Of a stretch of DNA of 55,475 bases, positions 23,972 through 31,626 are shown piece by piece (within the stretch, counting starts at the first letter, position 1; each line of letters starts with the position of its first letter). A program made the translations under genes and the position numbers. Origin of the DNA: Bacteroidales bacterium UBA2800 (GTDB taxonomy: Bacteria > Bacteroidota > Bacteroidia > Bacteroidales > Paludibacteraceae); NCBI GenBank assembly GCA_002351925.1, contig DEHM01000023.1, forward strand, positions 41,380 through 96,854, written 5' to 3'. The notes under the pieces are model-generated. The model ran no database searches, was not told where the DNA came from, and saw nothing but the letters and a program-made list of their open reading frames with translations.

Positions 23972-25795
23972 ATGCGGAGGATAGGATTCATAGGGCTGAT
24001 ATGTTGCTGCTTGCCGGTCTTGGCCACCGAGCAGGCCGATACCACCGACCTGCGCCATCGTGAGTTGGACGAGGTAAGTGTGACGGTCCGCAGCGAACAT
24101 CCGGAACTCAGCGGCTATCGACTCATGACGACTCTTTCGGCCGAGGAGGTGCAGCTCTTTCCCGTCAATACCGTAGCCGACTTGCTCCAGTATATCCCCG
24201 GTGTCGATGTGCGCCAGCGCGGGGCAAGCGGCGTGCAGATGGATCCTTCCATCCGCGGCGGTTCGGCTAAGCAGGTCAAAGTGCTGCTCAACGGTATCGA
24301 CATGACCGACCCGCAGACCGAGCACTACACCATGGACCTACCCGTCGATGCGCTGCTCATCGAGCGTATCGAAGTGCTTCAGGGTACCAACTACGCCATC
24401 GACGCCTTCTCCGGAGCTATCAATATAGTAACCAAAGGGGGTACGGACGACAGCCTACGGGTCATAGCTCAGATGACGGCCGGAGAATACGAACTGGTGA
24501 ATCCCGCTTTGGCCGTGAAAGTACACCGCGCCGATTGGTACCTCAACAGCGCTGCTTCCTACAACCGCTCCCAAGGCTACGCCCACAATACCGACTACCA
24601 AATCGCCAACGCCTTCCTCCAGACCGGCTACCGCGGGCTCGACATCCAACTCGGCGCGCAGATGAAAGATGCCGGAGCCAACTGTTTCTACACCACCAAG
24701 TACCCCGAGCAGTTCGATGCCACGCGTACGGCCTTCGGTTCTGTGGCATACCAGCACCGCTGGCAAAGCGGATGGGCCATCCACGCCAATGCCTATTATC
24801 GCGCCCATTTCGACCGCTACGAACTCTTCCGAGGCACACCCCTCAACCGCCACTGGACACACACCTCCGGCGCTCATCTCGAAGCCGGTTGGTCCAACGA
24901 GTGGGCTAAGACGACGGCAGGTATCGACCTGCGCGACGAGTATATCCGCTCATCCAACATGGGTACCCACAACCGTTTCCAGCTGCGCTATTTTGCCGAG
25001 CAACGCTTCTACTGGCGCGGACTGAGTGCTGCACTCGGCGCTGCAGGCGTATGGAACTCGCAGTTCGGTCACGACTGGTCGCTCGGGGCCAACATAGGCT
25101 ACGAGCCGATACGCGGTCTCCAACTCTTCGCGAACATCAACCGGGCTATCCGCGTACCTACCTTCACCGACCTCTACTACCATTCCGCTACCCAGCAGGC
25201 AGACCCGCTTACTCGGCCCGAGAAAGCACTCCAGGTCGAGTTGTCTGCCCGCTTCACCCGCGGACACTGGTACGCCTCCCTGGCCGGCTACTACCGCTGG
25301 GGCAAAGATATCATCGACTGGATCAAACCTGCCGACCCGGACGTCATCGTCTGGCAAAGCACCAACAACTCCCGCGTCAATGCCGGCGGACTGGAGGCTA
25401 CTGTAGGCCTGCAGGGCTATCCGTGGATACGTCGCGTCGAACTCAGCTATGCCTTCTGCGACGTGCAGGCCGATGCCGGTGGACTCATGTCGCTCTACGT
25501 GCTCGACTATCTTCGCCACAAAGCCACGCTACGTATCGAACACCGTATCTACCGGGGCTTCGGTGCATCGTGGACCCTCTCCTTCCGCCAACGCGAAGGC
25601 GAGTATACCTCACTCGAAGGCACTGTCCAGCGCTATCAGCCCGTATGGCTGTTCGACGGTAGCGTCTATTGGCACAATGAGTTAATCAAAATCAGCATCG
25701 ATGCCCACAACATGGCCAACCAGCGCTACTACGACTTCTCCGGTGTACTCCAGCCCCAGCACTGGCTCAGCGCTACCCTCCGCTTTACCCTCTGA
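23972..25795 (+). CDS. TonB-dependent receptor (BtuB/vitamin-type)
   Basis: A 607-aa outer-membrane receptor with signal peptide MRRIGFIGLICCCLPVLA, a plug domain with LLQYIPGVDVRQRGASGVQMDPSIRGG and IERIEVLQGTNYAIDAFSGAINIVTKGG, and a barrel ending RFTL with a terminal Leu. The size and plug fit the BtuB-like group for cobalamin or small siderophores. No btuFCD genes are adjacent, so the substrate is unclear. It starts 10 bp after the BASS gene. Confidence 0.9.
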   Translation: MRRIGFIGLICCCLPVLATEQADTTDLRHRELDEVSVTVRSEHPELSGYRLMTTLSAEEVQLFPVNTVADLLQYIPGVDVRQRGASGVQMDPSIRGGSAKQVKVLLNGIDMTDPQTEHYTMDLPVDALLIERIEVLQGTNYAIDAFSGAINIVTKGGTDDSLRVIAQMTAGEYELVNPALAVKVHRADWYLNSAASYNRSQGYAHNTDYQIANAFLQTGYRGLDIQLGAQMKDAGANCFYTTKYPEQFDATRTAFGSVAYQHRWQSGWAIHANAYYRAHFDRYELFRGTPLNRHWTHTSGAHLEAGWSNEWAKTTAGIDLRDEYIRSSNMGTHNRFQLRYFAEQRFYWRGLSAALGAAGVWNSQFGHDWSLGANIGYEPIRGLQLFANINRAIRVPTFTDLYYHSATQQADPLTRPEKALQVELSARFTRGHWYASLAGYYRWGKDIIDWIKPADPDVIVWQSTNNSRVNAGGLEATVGLQGYPWIRRVELSYAFCDVQADAGGLMSLYVLDYLRHKATLRIEHRIYRGFGASWTLSFRQREGEYTSLEGTVQRYQPVWLFDGSVYWHNELIKISIDAHNMANQRYYDFSGVLQPQHWLSATLRFTL

Positions 25796-25820
25796 AAAAT
25801 CTGTATTTTTCTGCAAACAC

Positions 25821-25851
25821 TTGCATATATCAAAAAAAAGCCGTACCTTTG
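25821..25851 (+). promoter_or_regulatory. Promoter of the HAD nucleotidase operon
   Basis: TTGC at 25821 and TACCTTTG at 25844-25851, with the A-run spacer, 20 nt before the ATG at 25872. Confidence 0.85.
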
Positions 25852-25871
25852 CGGCTGATTAGCAAAGAAAC

Positions 25872-26579
25872 ATGATACCCTACAAAGCCATATTCCTGGA
25901 CTGGGACGATACGATAGGCGACTGGACGACAGCGGAGCACAAAGCGCTGCAGGATATCTATGCCACCTATCGGCTCGATCGCTTGTACGACACCTTCGAC
26001 GACTACCTGAACGCGTACAAGCCCTACAATCTGGAACTATGGGGCAGGTACGGGCGCGGCGAAGTGACCAAGGAGTGGCTGCATCTGCAGCGGTTTTTAA
26101 GACCGATTGAGGGGTTACAGGTTACGGATGACGGGTTACGGGATCTCGCCCACGAGATGGGGGCGGAGTTCTTGCGGCTGACCAACAAGTATTTCTCCGT
26201 CTTGCCCGATGCAGACAGAGTGGTGCGCTATCTCGCGGCCAAATATCCGCTCACCATCATCAGCAACGGCTTCAAAGAGGTGCAGTACTATAAGTTCGAG
26301 CACTCCGGCCTCGCGCCCTATTTCACCCACACGCTCATCAGCGAAGAAGTAGGAATCAACAAACCGCAGCCCGGCATCTTCCGTATCGCGCTGGAGCGCA
26401 ACGGTATCTCGGCCGACGAGGCGGTCATGATAGGCGACAGCTACTCCTCCGACATCGCCGGTGCCAAGGCGGCCGGCATCGACCAGATATGGATTAGGGA
26501 CAAACGGATGAGTGGATTAGCGGATGAAACGGCTACCTATATCGTACAGAACGTAACGGACATCATCAATATCCTATAA
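25872..26579 (+). CDS. HAD nucleotidase (YjjG-like)
   Basis: A 235-aa haloacid-dehalogenase phosphatase. Motif I is FLDWDDTIGDW (nucleophile and acid Asp at residues 10 and 12), motif II is TIISNG, motif III follows as Lys in INKPQPG, and motif IV is IGDSYSSDIAGAKAAG. The size and cap match noncanonical pyrimidine nucleotidases of the YjjG type. A heptanucleotide array in the cap region encodes LQVTDDGLRDL. Coupled closely (2 bp) to glutathione peroxidase. Confidence 0.88.
   Translation: MIPYKAIFLDWDDTIGDWTTAEHKALQDIYATYRLDRLYDTFDDYLNAYKPYNLELWGRYGRGEVTKEWLHLQRFLRPIEGLQVTDDGLRDLAHEMGAEFLRLTNKYFSVLPDADRVVRYLAAKYPLTIISNGFKEVQYYKFEHSGLAPYFTHTLISEEVGINKPQPGIFRIALERNGISADEAVMIGDSYSSDIAGAKAAGIDQIWIRDKRMSGLADETATYIVQNVTDIINIL
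26113..26140 (+). repeat. Heptanucleotide array (GGTTACG) x4 inside the HAD gene
   Basis: GGTTACA, GGTTACG, GATGACG and GGTTACG with period 7, in frame, in the cap domain. Confidence 0.75.
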
Positions 26580-26581
26580 TT

Positions 26582-27130
26582 ATGGCAACAATCTATGATT
26601 TTACGGCCCTGTCCAATCGGGGCAAAGAAGTGAATCTGGCGGACTACAAAGGTCAGGTTATCCTCATCGTCAACACCGCCAGCAAGTGTGGTTTCACGCC
26701 GCAGTACGACGGCCTGGAAGCGCTGTACAAGAAGTACAAAGAGCGCGGCCTTGTCATCCTCGGCTTCCCCTGCGACCAATTCGCCAACCAGGAACCGGGC
26801 AGCGATGAGCAGATCGAGGAGTTCTGCCGTCTCAACCACGGTGTTACCTTCCCGCTGATGGCCAAGAGCGATGTCAACGGAGCCAACGCCAACCCGATCT
26901 TCGACTACCTCAAAGCGCAAGCGCCTACCGAGGACTATAACGGGCTCAAGGCCAAAGCTACCCACGCCCTGCTGAAACGTCTCAGCAAGAGTGTGGAGAA
27001 ACCGAGCGATATACTCTGGAATTTCACCAAGTTCCTCATCTCCCGTGACGGCAAGACCATCCGGCGCTATGCTCCGGTAGCCGAACCGAAAGATTTTGAA
27101 CAAGACATCGAAGCCGAATTGGCGAAATGA
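26582..27130 (+). CDS. Glutathione peroxidase family protein
   Basis: A 182-aa thiol peroxidase. The catalytic segment NTASKCGFTPQYDGLE carries the peroxidatic Cys (near residue 37), followed by GFPCDQFANQEPG with the Gln and second Cys; the C-terminal WNFTKFLISRDGKTI holds the Trp and Asn of the tetrad. It is the intact paralogue of the remnant at 13698. Such bacterial enzymes usually use thioredoxin. No signal peptide. Confidence 0.93.
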   Translation: MATIYDFTALSNRGKEVNLADYKGQVILIVNTASKCGFTPQYDGLEALYKKYKERGLVILGFPCDQFANQEPGSDEQIEEFCRLNHGVTFPLMAKSDVNGANANPIFDYLKAQAPTEDYNGLKAKATHALLKRLSKSVEKPSDILWNFTKFLISRDGKTIRRYAPVAEPKDFEQDIEAELAK

Positions 27131-27131
27131 T

Positions 27132-27165
27132 TCATAAATGACCTAATGGTAAATGACCAAATGAA
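27132..27165 (+). repeat. Short repeat around AAATGACC upstream of flavodoxin
   Basis: Related units with core AAATGA recur about every 7-8 bp from the peroxidase stop to the flavodoxin start. It resembles the heptanucleotide arrays but is more degenerate. Confidence 0.4.
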
Positions 27166-27646
27166 AAAAATCATCTTGGCACTCCTTTGTGCCGTCTGTA
27201 TGATCCCCATGGAAGCAAAGACATTAGTGGCCTATTTCTCAGCCACAGGTACTACCAAAGCGGCTGCCGAGCGTCTCGCCAAGCAGCATGACGCCCGTCT
27301 CTGGGAGATCGAACCGGCAGAGCCCTATACGGCTGCCGACCTCGACTGGCGCAACGACAAGTCGCGTTCGTCGCTCGAGATGAACGACCCCGAAGAGCGA
27401 CCGACTATCAAACGTTGCACCGATGTCACCCCCTACGACACAATCTATGTCGGTTTCCCCATCTGGTGGGGTATATGCCCGCGTATCATCAACTCCTGGC
27501 TCGACAACAACCTGCCGCAGCTGGAAGGCAAGACGCTGATACCCTTTGCTACCAGCGGTAGCAGCGGTATCGCTGAGGCTGAGGCCTATTTGAAAAAGAC
27601 CTATCCCTCGCTCCGTTGGAAGAAAGGACTACTGATGAACCATTGA
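27161..27646 (+). CDS. Exported flavodoxin-like protein, C-terminus short
   Basis: About 161 aa from the ATG at 27161 (MKKIILALLCAVCMIPMEAKT), which gives a clean signal peptide; an upstream ATG at 27146 is less likely. The FMN-binding FSATGTTKAAAERLA loop, the YVGFPIWWGICPRIINSWL block and the FATSGSSGI loop match secreted flavodoxins of Bacteroidales. The protein stops at WKKGLLMNH, where relatives usually have another 15-20 residues, so the 3' end may have been cut. The stop lies in a 13-bp direct repeat next to a decayed tRNA. Confidence 0.8.
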   Translation: MKKIILALLCAVCMIPMEAKTLVAYFSATGTTKAAAERLAKQHDARLWEIEPAEPYTAADLDWRNDKSRSSLEMNDPEERPTIKRCTDVTPYDTIYVGFPIWWGICPRIINSWLDNNLPQLEGKTLIPFATSGSSGIAEAEAYLKKTYPSLRWKKGLLMNH

Positions 27647-27684
27647 AAATGAATCGAGCCCTTGCGGCGTAGAACCATTGAAAA
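27637..27684 (+). repeat. 13-bp direct repeat GAACCATTGAAAA flanking 22 bp
   Basis: GAACCATTGAAAA at 27637-27649 and again at 27672-27684. The first copy contains the flavodoxin stop codon. The enclosed 22 bp include AGCCCTTGCGG, loosely like hairpin 1 of the T-loop insert near 38.5 kb. It could be a duplicated target or the scar of a small rearrangement. Confidence 0.6.
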
Positions 27685-27713
27685 AAAGAACCACCCGTTG
27701 AAGGTGGTTCTTT
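27685..27713 (-). terminator. Terminator hairpin behind the decayed tRNA-Met copy
   Basis: AAAGAACCACC at 27685-27695 and GGTGGTTCTTT at 27703-27713 form an 11-bp stem with a 7-nt loop. On the minus strand the stem is followed by a run of seven Ts, so it terminates minus-strand transcription from the tRNA-Met locus. It may also stop flavodoxin transcription on the plus strand. Confidence 0.8.
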
Positions 27714-27800
27714 CGTAGCGGGACCCAGGATTGTAAATGGCGAAGCCATAATCGTTCGAGCGTAGCGAGATAAGAACTTGGGACCTCATGATTCATAATC
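27714..27800 (-). pseudogene. Decayed tRNA-Met 3' half with T-loop insertion
   Basis: On the minus strand this repeats the 3' part of the intact tRNA-Met: anticodon arm, variable loop, 5' side of the T-arm, then 41 foreign bases (27774 to 27734), then the 3' side of the T-arm and acceptor strand TCCCGCTA. The acceptor 5' strand and D-arm are absent. The anticodon loop is inverted (TTATGAA instead of TTCATAA). It is followed by its own terminator, so the whole tRNA-terminator unit was once duplicated. Confidence 0.8.
27734..27774 (-). repeat. 41-bp T-loop insert, copy 1
   Basis: Minus strand: begins CTTA, ends ATTTA, contains the 8-mer ACGATTAT in the middle and a hairpin ATGGC-TTC-GCCAT near its end. 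The first half has an imperfect hairpin with mismatches. It interrupts the T-loop of the decayed tRNA-Met just after the TT. Same position, length and conserved blocks as the insert at 38461. Confidence 0.75.
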
Positions 27801-27801
27801 A

Positions 27802-27827
27802 AAGAAACGCCCCGAAGGACGTTTCTT
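27802..27827 (-). terminator. Terminator of tRNA-Met
   Basis: AAGAAACG / CGTTTCTT stem extended through TCC-TTCG-GGG on the minus strand (UUCG tetraloop, one G-U pair), placed directly after the tRNA 3' end. The T-run is short. Confidence 0.75.
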
Positions 27828-27828
27828 G

Positions 27829-27902
27829 TAGCGGGACCCAGGATTGAACTGGGGACCTCATGATTATGAATCATGCGCTCTAACCAGCTGAGCTATCCCG
27901 CC
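27829..27902 (-). tRNA. tRNA-Met (CAT anticodon)
   Basis: A complete 74-nt cloverleaf on the minus strand: acceptor GGCGGGA pairs with TCCCGCT (G1-U72 wobble), D-stem GCTC/GAGC, anticodon stem CATGA/TCATG with loop TTCATAA (anticodon CAT), T-arm CCCAG/CTGGG with TTCAATC loop, discriminator A. CCA is not encoded. A lysidine-modified Ile tRNA with CAT cannot be excluded. Confidence 0.93.
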
Positions 27903-27932
27903 GCGCGTTCGTCTTTTAACGAAAAGCGGGTG

Positions 27933-27963
27933 CAAAAGTACTGCTTTTTTTTGACATGACCAA
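27933..27963 (-). promoter_or_regulatory. Promoter of tRNA-Met
   Basis: Minus strand TTG at 27963 and TACTTTTG at 27940 to 27933. At least 37 bp of this promoter are identical to the tRNA-Pro promoter at 38014-38044. Confidence 0.85.
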
Positions 27964-28008
27964 ATTTTTTTGCCGTTTTTTTGTATTTTTAGGCAAAAAA
28001 GTGCAAAA

Positions 28009-28956
28009 TCAGCCTACATTGAACTGACTGCCGCCTATAAACTCCCGCAGGATAGAGGTGCGAGGTATGTAGCGTGCCTCCAGCCCCTCGAAGAAACTTA
28101 GGTAGTAGAGCAGTTGTTCGGCTATCTTGTATGCCTCCGACGAGGCGGGAACGGTCTGCAGCGCCGTCTCCACGGTATAGCGAATAGCCGGCAACTCATA
28201 GAGCATCGAGGTGTCGAACTCTGCCTCTGCCTCGCCGCGGAAAGGCTCAATCCATTTCTCCTCACCCTCGCGCACCGAGTCCCAGCTGCCGATGGTGTCG
28301 AGCGGACTCTTACCGCGGGTACGCAGGTCGCGACTCATGCGACGCAGCAGACGGTGCACATAGGTCGGTATCCATTTCTCGCCGTCCAGCGACACCGGAC
28401 TCATGGGCGCGGCGTAGATCTTGTATTTCTGCGTATCGTCGATATGACGGGTCAGGATAGGGTTCAGCGCATGAATACCCTCCATCACCAGCACCGCCTC
28501 TTGCTCCAGACTCAAGGTCTCGCCGGGATACTCGCGTTTCTCTGCCGCGAAATTGAAGGTAGGTAGGGCTATCTCCTGTCCGGCGATCAGTGCTTTCAGG
28601 TCATCTTCCAGTTGCTGCAGGTCGATGGCGTAGACCGACTCATAGTCTTTCGTACCGTCCGCCTTCAGCGGAGTCATCTCGCCGTTCAGATACCAGTTGT
28701 CCAGCGACAGCGCCACCGGTCGGATACCGCGTTCCAGTAGTTCCAGACACAGCCGATGACTCGTACTGGTCTTACCGCTGGACGATGGCCCGGCTATCAG
28801 CACGACACGCACCGATCCGCGTTTGCAGATATCGTCCGCGATAGCGCGCAGTTGGTCGGCGTGGTATTTCTCTCCCTCTGCTACCAGTTCGGCGGCGTGG
28901 CCGCTCTCAATCATCTCGTTGATGTACGCCACTCGGCGTTTCGGTTCTTCTATCAT
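28009..28956 (-). CDS. udk: Nucleoside (uridine) kinase
   Basis: A 315-aa P-loop kinase that phosphorylates uridine or cytidine. Walker A is IAGPSSSGKTSTSHRL near residues 54-69, followed by LSLDNWYLNG, the PTFNFAAEKRE substrate loop, and VMEGIHALNP. Many Bacteroidota relatives are about 550 aa with N-terminal TGS-like domains; this one has only the kinase domain with a short N-terminal lead. The stop lies near the tRNA-Met promoter. The symbol is given by family. Confidence 0.82.
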   Translation of the reverse strand: MIEEPKRRVAYINEMIESGHAAELVAEGEKYHADQLRAIADDICKRGSVRVVLIAGPSSSGKTSTSHRLCLELLERGIRPVALSLDNWYLNGEMTPLKADGTKDYESVYAIDLQQLEDDLKALIAGQEIALPTFNFAAEKREYPGETLSLEQEAVLVMEGIHALNPILTRHIDDTQKYKIYAAPMSPVSLDGEKWIPTYVHRLLRRMSRDLRTRGKSPLDTIGSWDSVREGEEKWIEPFRGEAEAEFDTSMLYELPAIRYTVETALQTVPASSEAYKIAEQLLYYLSFFEGLEARYIPRTSILREFIGGSQFNVG

Positions 28957-28987
28957 AGCTCTGTATTGTTTATGCTGTCCTGTGTCC

Positions 28988-31009
28988 TCATTGCGGGTCT
29001 ACATCCACAATGATCTTGGTGTTTTTGTTCGATGAAATCGAGAAGATATAGTCTATCGCCTCTCTCAGTCGCCGTTTGGCTTCGGCTATGTTAGCCGTAC
29101 TCTCTATCCGCAGTGTTAGTTCGCGTATCGTATAGGCCTGCACGCGCTCTACTGCCGGTGTGACGACACCCGACACGCGTGTGCCGAAGATACGGGTCAG
29201 GTAGCGTTGCAACTCACCGGCTACGCGGTGGACGCGTACGCCGTTATGGTCGCGCATCTGCAGGCGTATCACCCGATAGAATGGGGGATAATGGAAGTGC
29301 TGCCGCTCGGCTATCTGTTGCTCGTAAAGCGCTGTGTAGTCGTGCCGACGCACCATGTCGAGAATCGTGTTCTGCGGGTCGAAGGTCTGTATCATCACCT
29401 CCCCCTGTTGGCCTTTTCGTCCGGCGCGACCTGCCACTTGCTCCAGCATCTGGTAGGCGCGTTCGTAGGCACGGAAATCCGGCATGTTCAGTATAGGGTC
29501 GGCATTGAGTACCGCCACCAGTTGGACGTCGTCGAAATGGAGCCCTTTGGTCACCATCTGCGTACCCACCAGTATGTCGCATTCGTGACGGGCAAAGGCG
29601 TTGATGATATCCTGGTAGGCGTTTTTGTTACGCGTGGTGTCCAGGTCCATACGCAGCACCCGTGCCTCGGGGAAGAGCGTCTGTATCTCTTCTTCTATCC
29701 GTTCGGTACCGAAACCCTGCACCCGCATCTCGCCGCCGCACTGCGGACAGAGGGCAGGCATCGGCATGTGGTAACCGCAGTAGTGGCAACGCATCTCGCG
29801 GGCCTGACGATGCACCGTCATCGGTACGTCGCATTGTACGCAGCGCGGTATCTGTCCGCAGGCTACGCACTGTAGTTGCGGCGCATAGCCGCGTCGGTTC
29901 TGGAAGAGAATGACCTGTTTGCGGTCTGCCAGACACAGGCGTATACGGTCTACCAGCGGGTCGGAGAAATGGCCGTACATCTCCTTGCGGTCGTATTGTC
30001 GCCTCAGGTCAATAAGCCGTATATCCGGCAGTTGCAACCCCGCATAGCGCTCGTGCAGGTTGACCAATCCGTACACCCCTTTTTGTGCCAGCGCGTACGA
30101 CTCTATCGAGGGTGTGGCGGTACCCAGCAGCACTTTCGCCCCTTGCTCCTGGGCCAGCATGATAGCCGCCGCACGGGCATGATAGCGCGGAGCAGGCTCC
30201 TCCTGTTTGTAGCTGGGGTCGTGCTCCTCATCTACGATGACGAGCCCCACATCCTGCAGCGGCAGAAAGACGGCACTGCGGGCACCGAGGACGACATAAG
30301 GGGTGTTTTGTGATTGGTGACGGGTGATTTGCTGATAGCGCTGCTCCCGTTCAGCATCGCTGAAACGGCTGTGATAGACCAGCAGTCGGTCGCCGAAGAT
30401 ACGTTGCAGGCGGGACGTCAGTTGCGTCGTCAGTGCTATCTCCGGCACCAGGTAGAGTACGTTGCGTCCCTGCCGCAGCTGCTCCTGTATCAGGTGGATA
30501 TATACCTCGGTCTTGCCGCTCGAGGTCACACCATGCAGAAGGACGATCGACTTGCCCGAAGCATGAAAAGTCTCGATTTCATCGGCACTTTTCTGCTGCG
30601 CCGCCGTCAGCGGGTGTTCGGGTTCGATAGGGCCGGTGTAGGGCTGCAACAGGTTGCGTCGCCGTTTAGGCGGCGCGATAAGACGTTTGTCGAGTCCACC
30701 GGGTAACGCCGCCGCCATCACCTCGCCCAGCGTACACATATAGTAGCTGCTCATCCATTGCCAGAGGGCCAACTGCGAGGCGGTCACCATGGGTGCCTCG
30801 TCGATGACGGCAGCTATAGGACGTATCTTGTCGCTGAGAGCCGCCTCGATAGGTTCAGTATGTGCGCGCAATACGACGCCACGCACCTCTTTCTTCATCA
30901 GCGGCACTACTACGCGTGCACCGGGTTGGGGCAAAGACAAGTCATCCGGGACGCTATAGGTATAACAATCTCGGATGGCAAGGGGTAATATGACGTCTAT
31001 ATATCTCAC
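28988..31009 (-). CDS. priA: Primosomal protein N' (replication restart helicase)
   Basis: A 673-aa PriA. The N-terminal 3'BD part (YIDVILPLAIRDCYTYSVP), Walker A GVTSSGKTEVY, DEEH box, and eight zinc-binding Cys (CVACG, CVQC, CHYC, CPQC) are present, then GTQMVTKGLHFDDV and AGRAGRKGQQGEV. I chose the GTG at 31009, whose GTGA overlaps the tdk stop; a longer reading would run into tdk. A TGATTGG-type heptad array encodes the QITRHQSQNTPYV region, a short insertion in the helicase core. Confidence 0.93.
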   Translation of the reverse strand: MRYIDVILPLAIRDCYTYSVPDDLSLPQPGARVVVPLMKKEVRGVVLRAHTEPIEAALSDKIRPIAAVIDEAPMVTASQLALWQWMSSYYMCTLGEVMAAALPGGLDKRLIAPPKRRRNLLQPYTGPIEPEHPLTAAQQKSADEIETFHASGKSIVLLHGVTSSGKTEVYIHLIQEQLRQGRNVLYLVPEIALTTQLTSRLQRIFGDRLLVYHSRFSDAEREQRYQQITRHQSQNTPYVVLGARSAVFLPLQDVGLVIVDEEHDPSYKQEEPAPRYHARAAAIMLAQEQGAKVLLGTATPSIESYALAQKGVYGLVNLHERYAGLQLPDIRLIDLRRQYDRKEMYGHFSDPLVDRIRLCLADRKQVILFQNRRGYAPQLQCVACGQIPRCVQCDVPMTVHRQAREMRCHYCGYHMPMPALCPQCGGEMRVQGFGTERIEEEIQTLFPEARVLRMDLDTTRNKNAYQDIINAFARHECDILVGTQMVTKGLHFDDVQLVAVLNADPILNMPDFRAYERAYQMLEQVAGRAGRKGQQGEVMIQTFDPQNTILDMVRRHDYTALYEQQIAERQHFHYPPFYRVIRLQMRDHNGVRVHRVAGELQRYLTRIFGTRVSGVVTPAVERVQAYTIRELTLRIESTANIAEAKRRLREAIDYIFSISSNKNTKIIVDVDPQ
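30309..30336 (+). repeat. Heptanucleotide array (GGTGATT-like) x3-4 inside priA
   Basis: TGTGATT, GGTGACG, GGTGATT and TGCTGAT with period 7, within the priA frame. Confidence 0.65.
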
Positions 31010-31593
31010 TCTTCGGTGTTCGTCGCCTTGGCATAGCAGGCGCGGCACAAGGGCTCATAGCTGTCGGTCTCGCCCAGCAGCACACGTTTGTCGGAGGCTA
31101 CCAGACGATGGCTCACATAGGCCAGGTCGCCGCAGTGGACGCAGATAGCGTGGGTCTTGTACACATCTTCGGCAATAGCCATCAGTGCAGGCATCGGACC
31201 GAAGGGTACGCCGCGGAAGTCCATGTCCAGTCCGGCACAGATGACGCGGATGCCGCGGGCAGCCAGCTGCTGGCAAACGTCCACGATACCCATGTCGAAG
31301 AACTGCGCCTCGTCGATACCTACTACGTCGATGTCGTTGGCCATCAGCAGGATGGTCTGACTCGACTCGACGGGGGTCGACTGGATAATGTTGTGGTCAT
31401 GACTGACGACATCTTCTTCGCTGTAGCGAACGTCGATGGCGGGTTTGTAGATCTCCACGCGCTGCTTGGCAAACTTAGCACGTTTCATACGGCGAATCAG
31501 TTCCTCGGTCTTGCCGCTGAACATCGAACCGCACACTACTTCAATCGAGCCGCGGCGTTGAGCCGGTCCTTTGGTGTCTCTTTCTGAAAACAT
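31006..31593 (-). CDS. tdk: Thymidine kinase
   Basis: A 195-aa type II thymidine kinase for pyrimidine salvage. Walker A is VVCGSMFSGKTEELIRR, the Asp-containing GIDEAQFFD follows, and the lasso with zinc-binding Cys pairs is at CVHCG and CRACYAK. The length is typical. Its start is 22 bp after the recJ stop, in a gap made of a GTTGAAA heptad array, and its stop overlaps the priA GTG start. Confidence 0.95.
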   Translation of the reverse strand: MFSERDTKGPAQRRGSIEVVCGSMFSGKTEELIRRMKRAKFAKQRVEIYKPAIDVRYSEEDVVSHDHNIIQSTPVESSQTILLMANDIDVVGIDEAQFFDMGIVDVCQQLAARGIRVICAGLDMDFRGVPFGPMPALMAIAEDVYKTHAICVHCGDLAYVSHRLVASDKRVLLGETDSYEPLCRACYAKATNTEE

Positions 31594-31598
31594 ATCTC

Positions 31599-31626
31599 TT
31601 TCAACTTTAAACTTTCAACTTTCAAC
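31599..31626 (-). repeat. Heptanucleotide array (GTTGAAA) x4 between recJ and tdk
   Basis: On the plus strand TTTCAAC, TTTAAAC, TTTCAAC, TTTCAAC with exact period 7. On the minus strand the array supplies the recJ TGA stop codon and the spacer before the tdk ribosome binding site. Confidence 0.85.
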
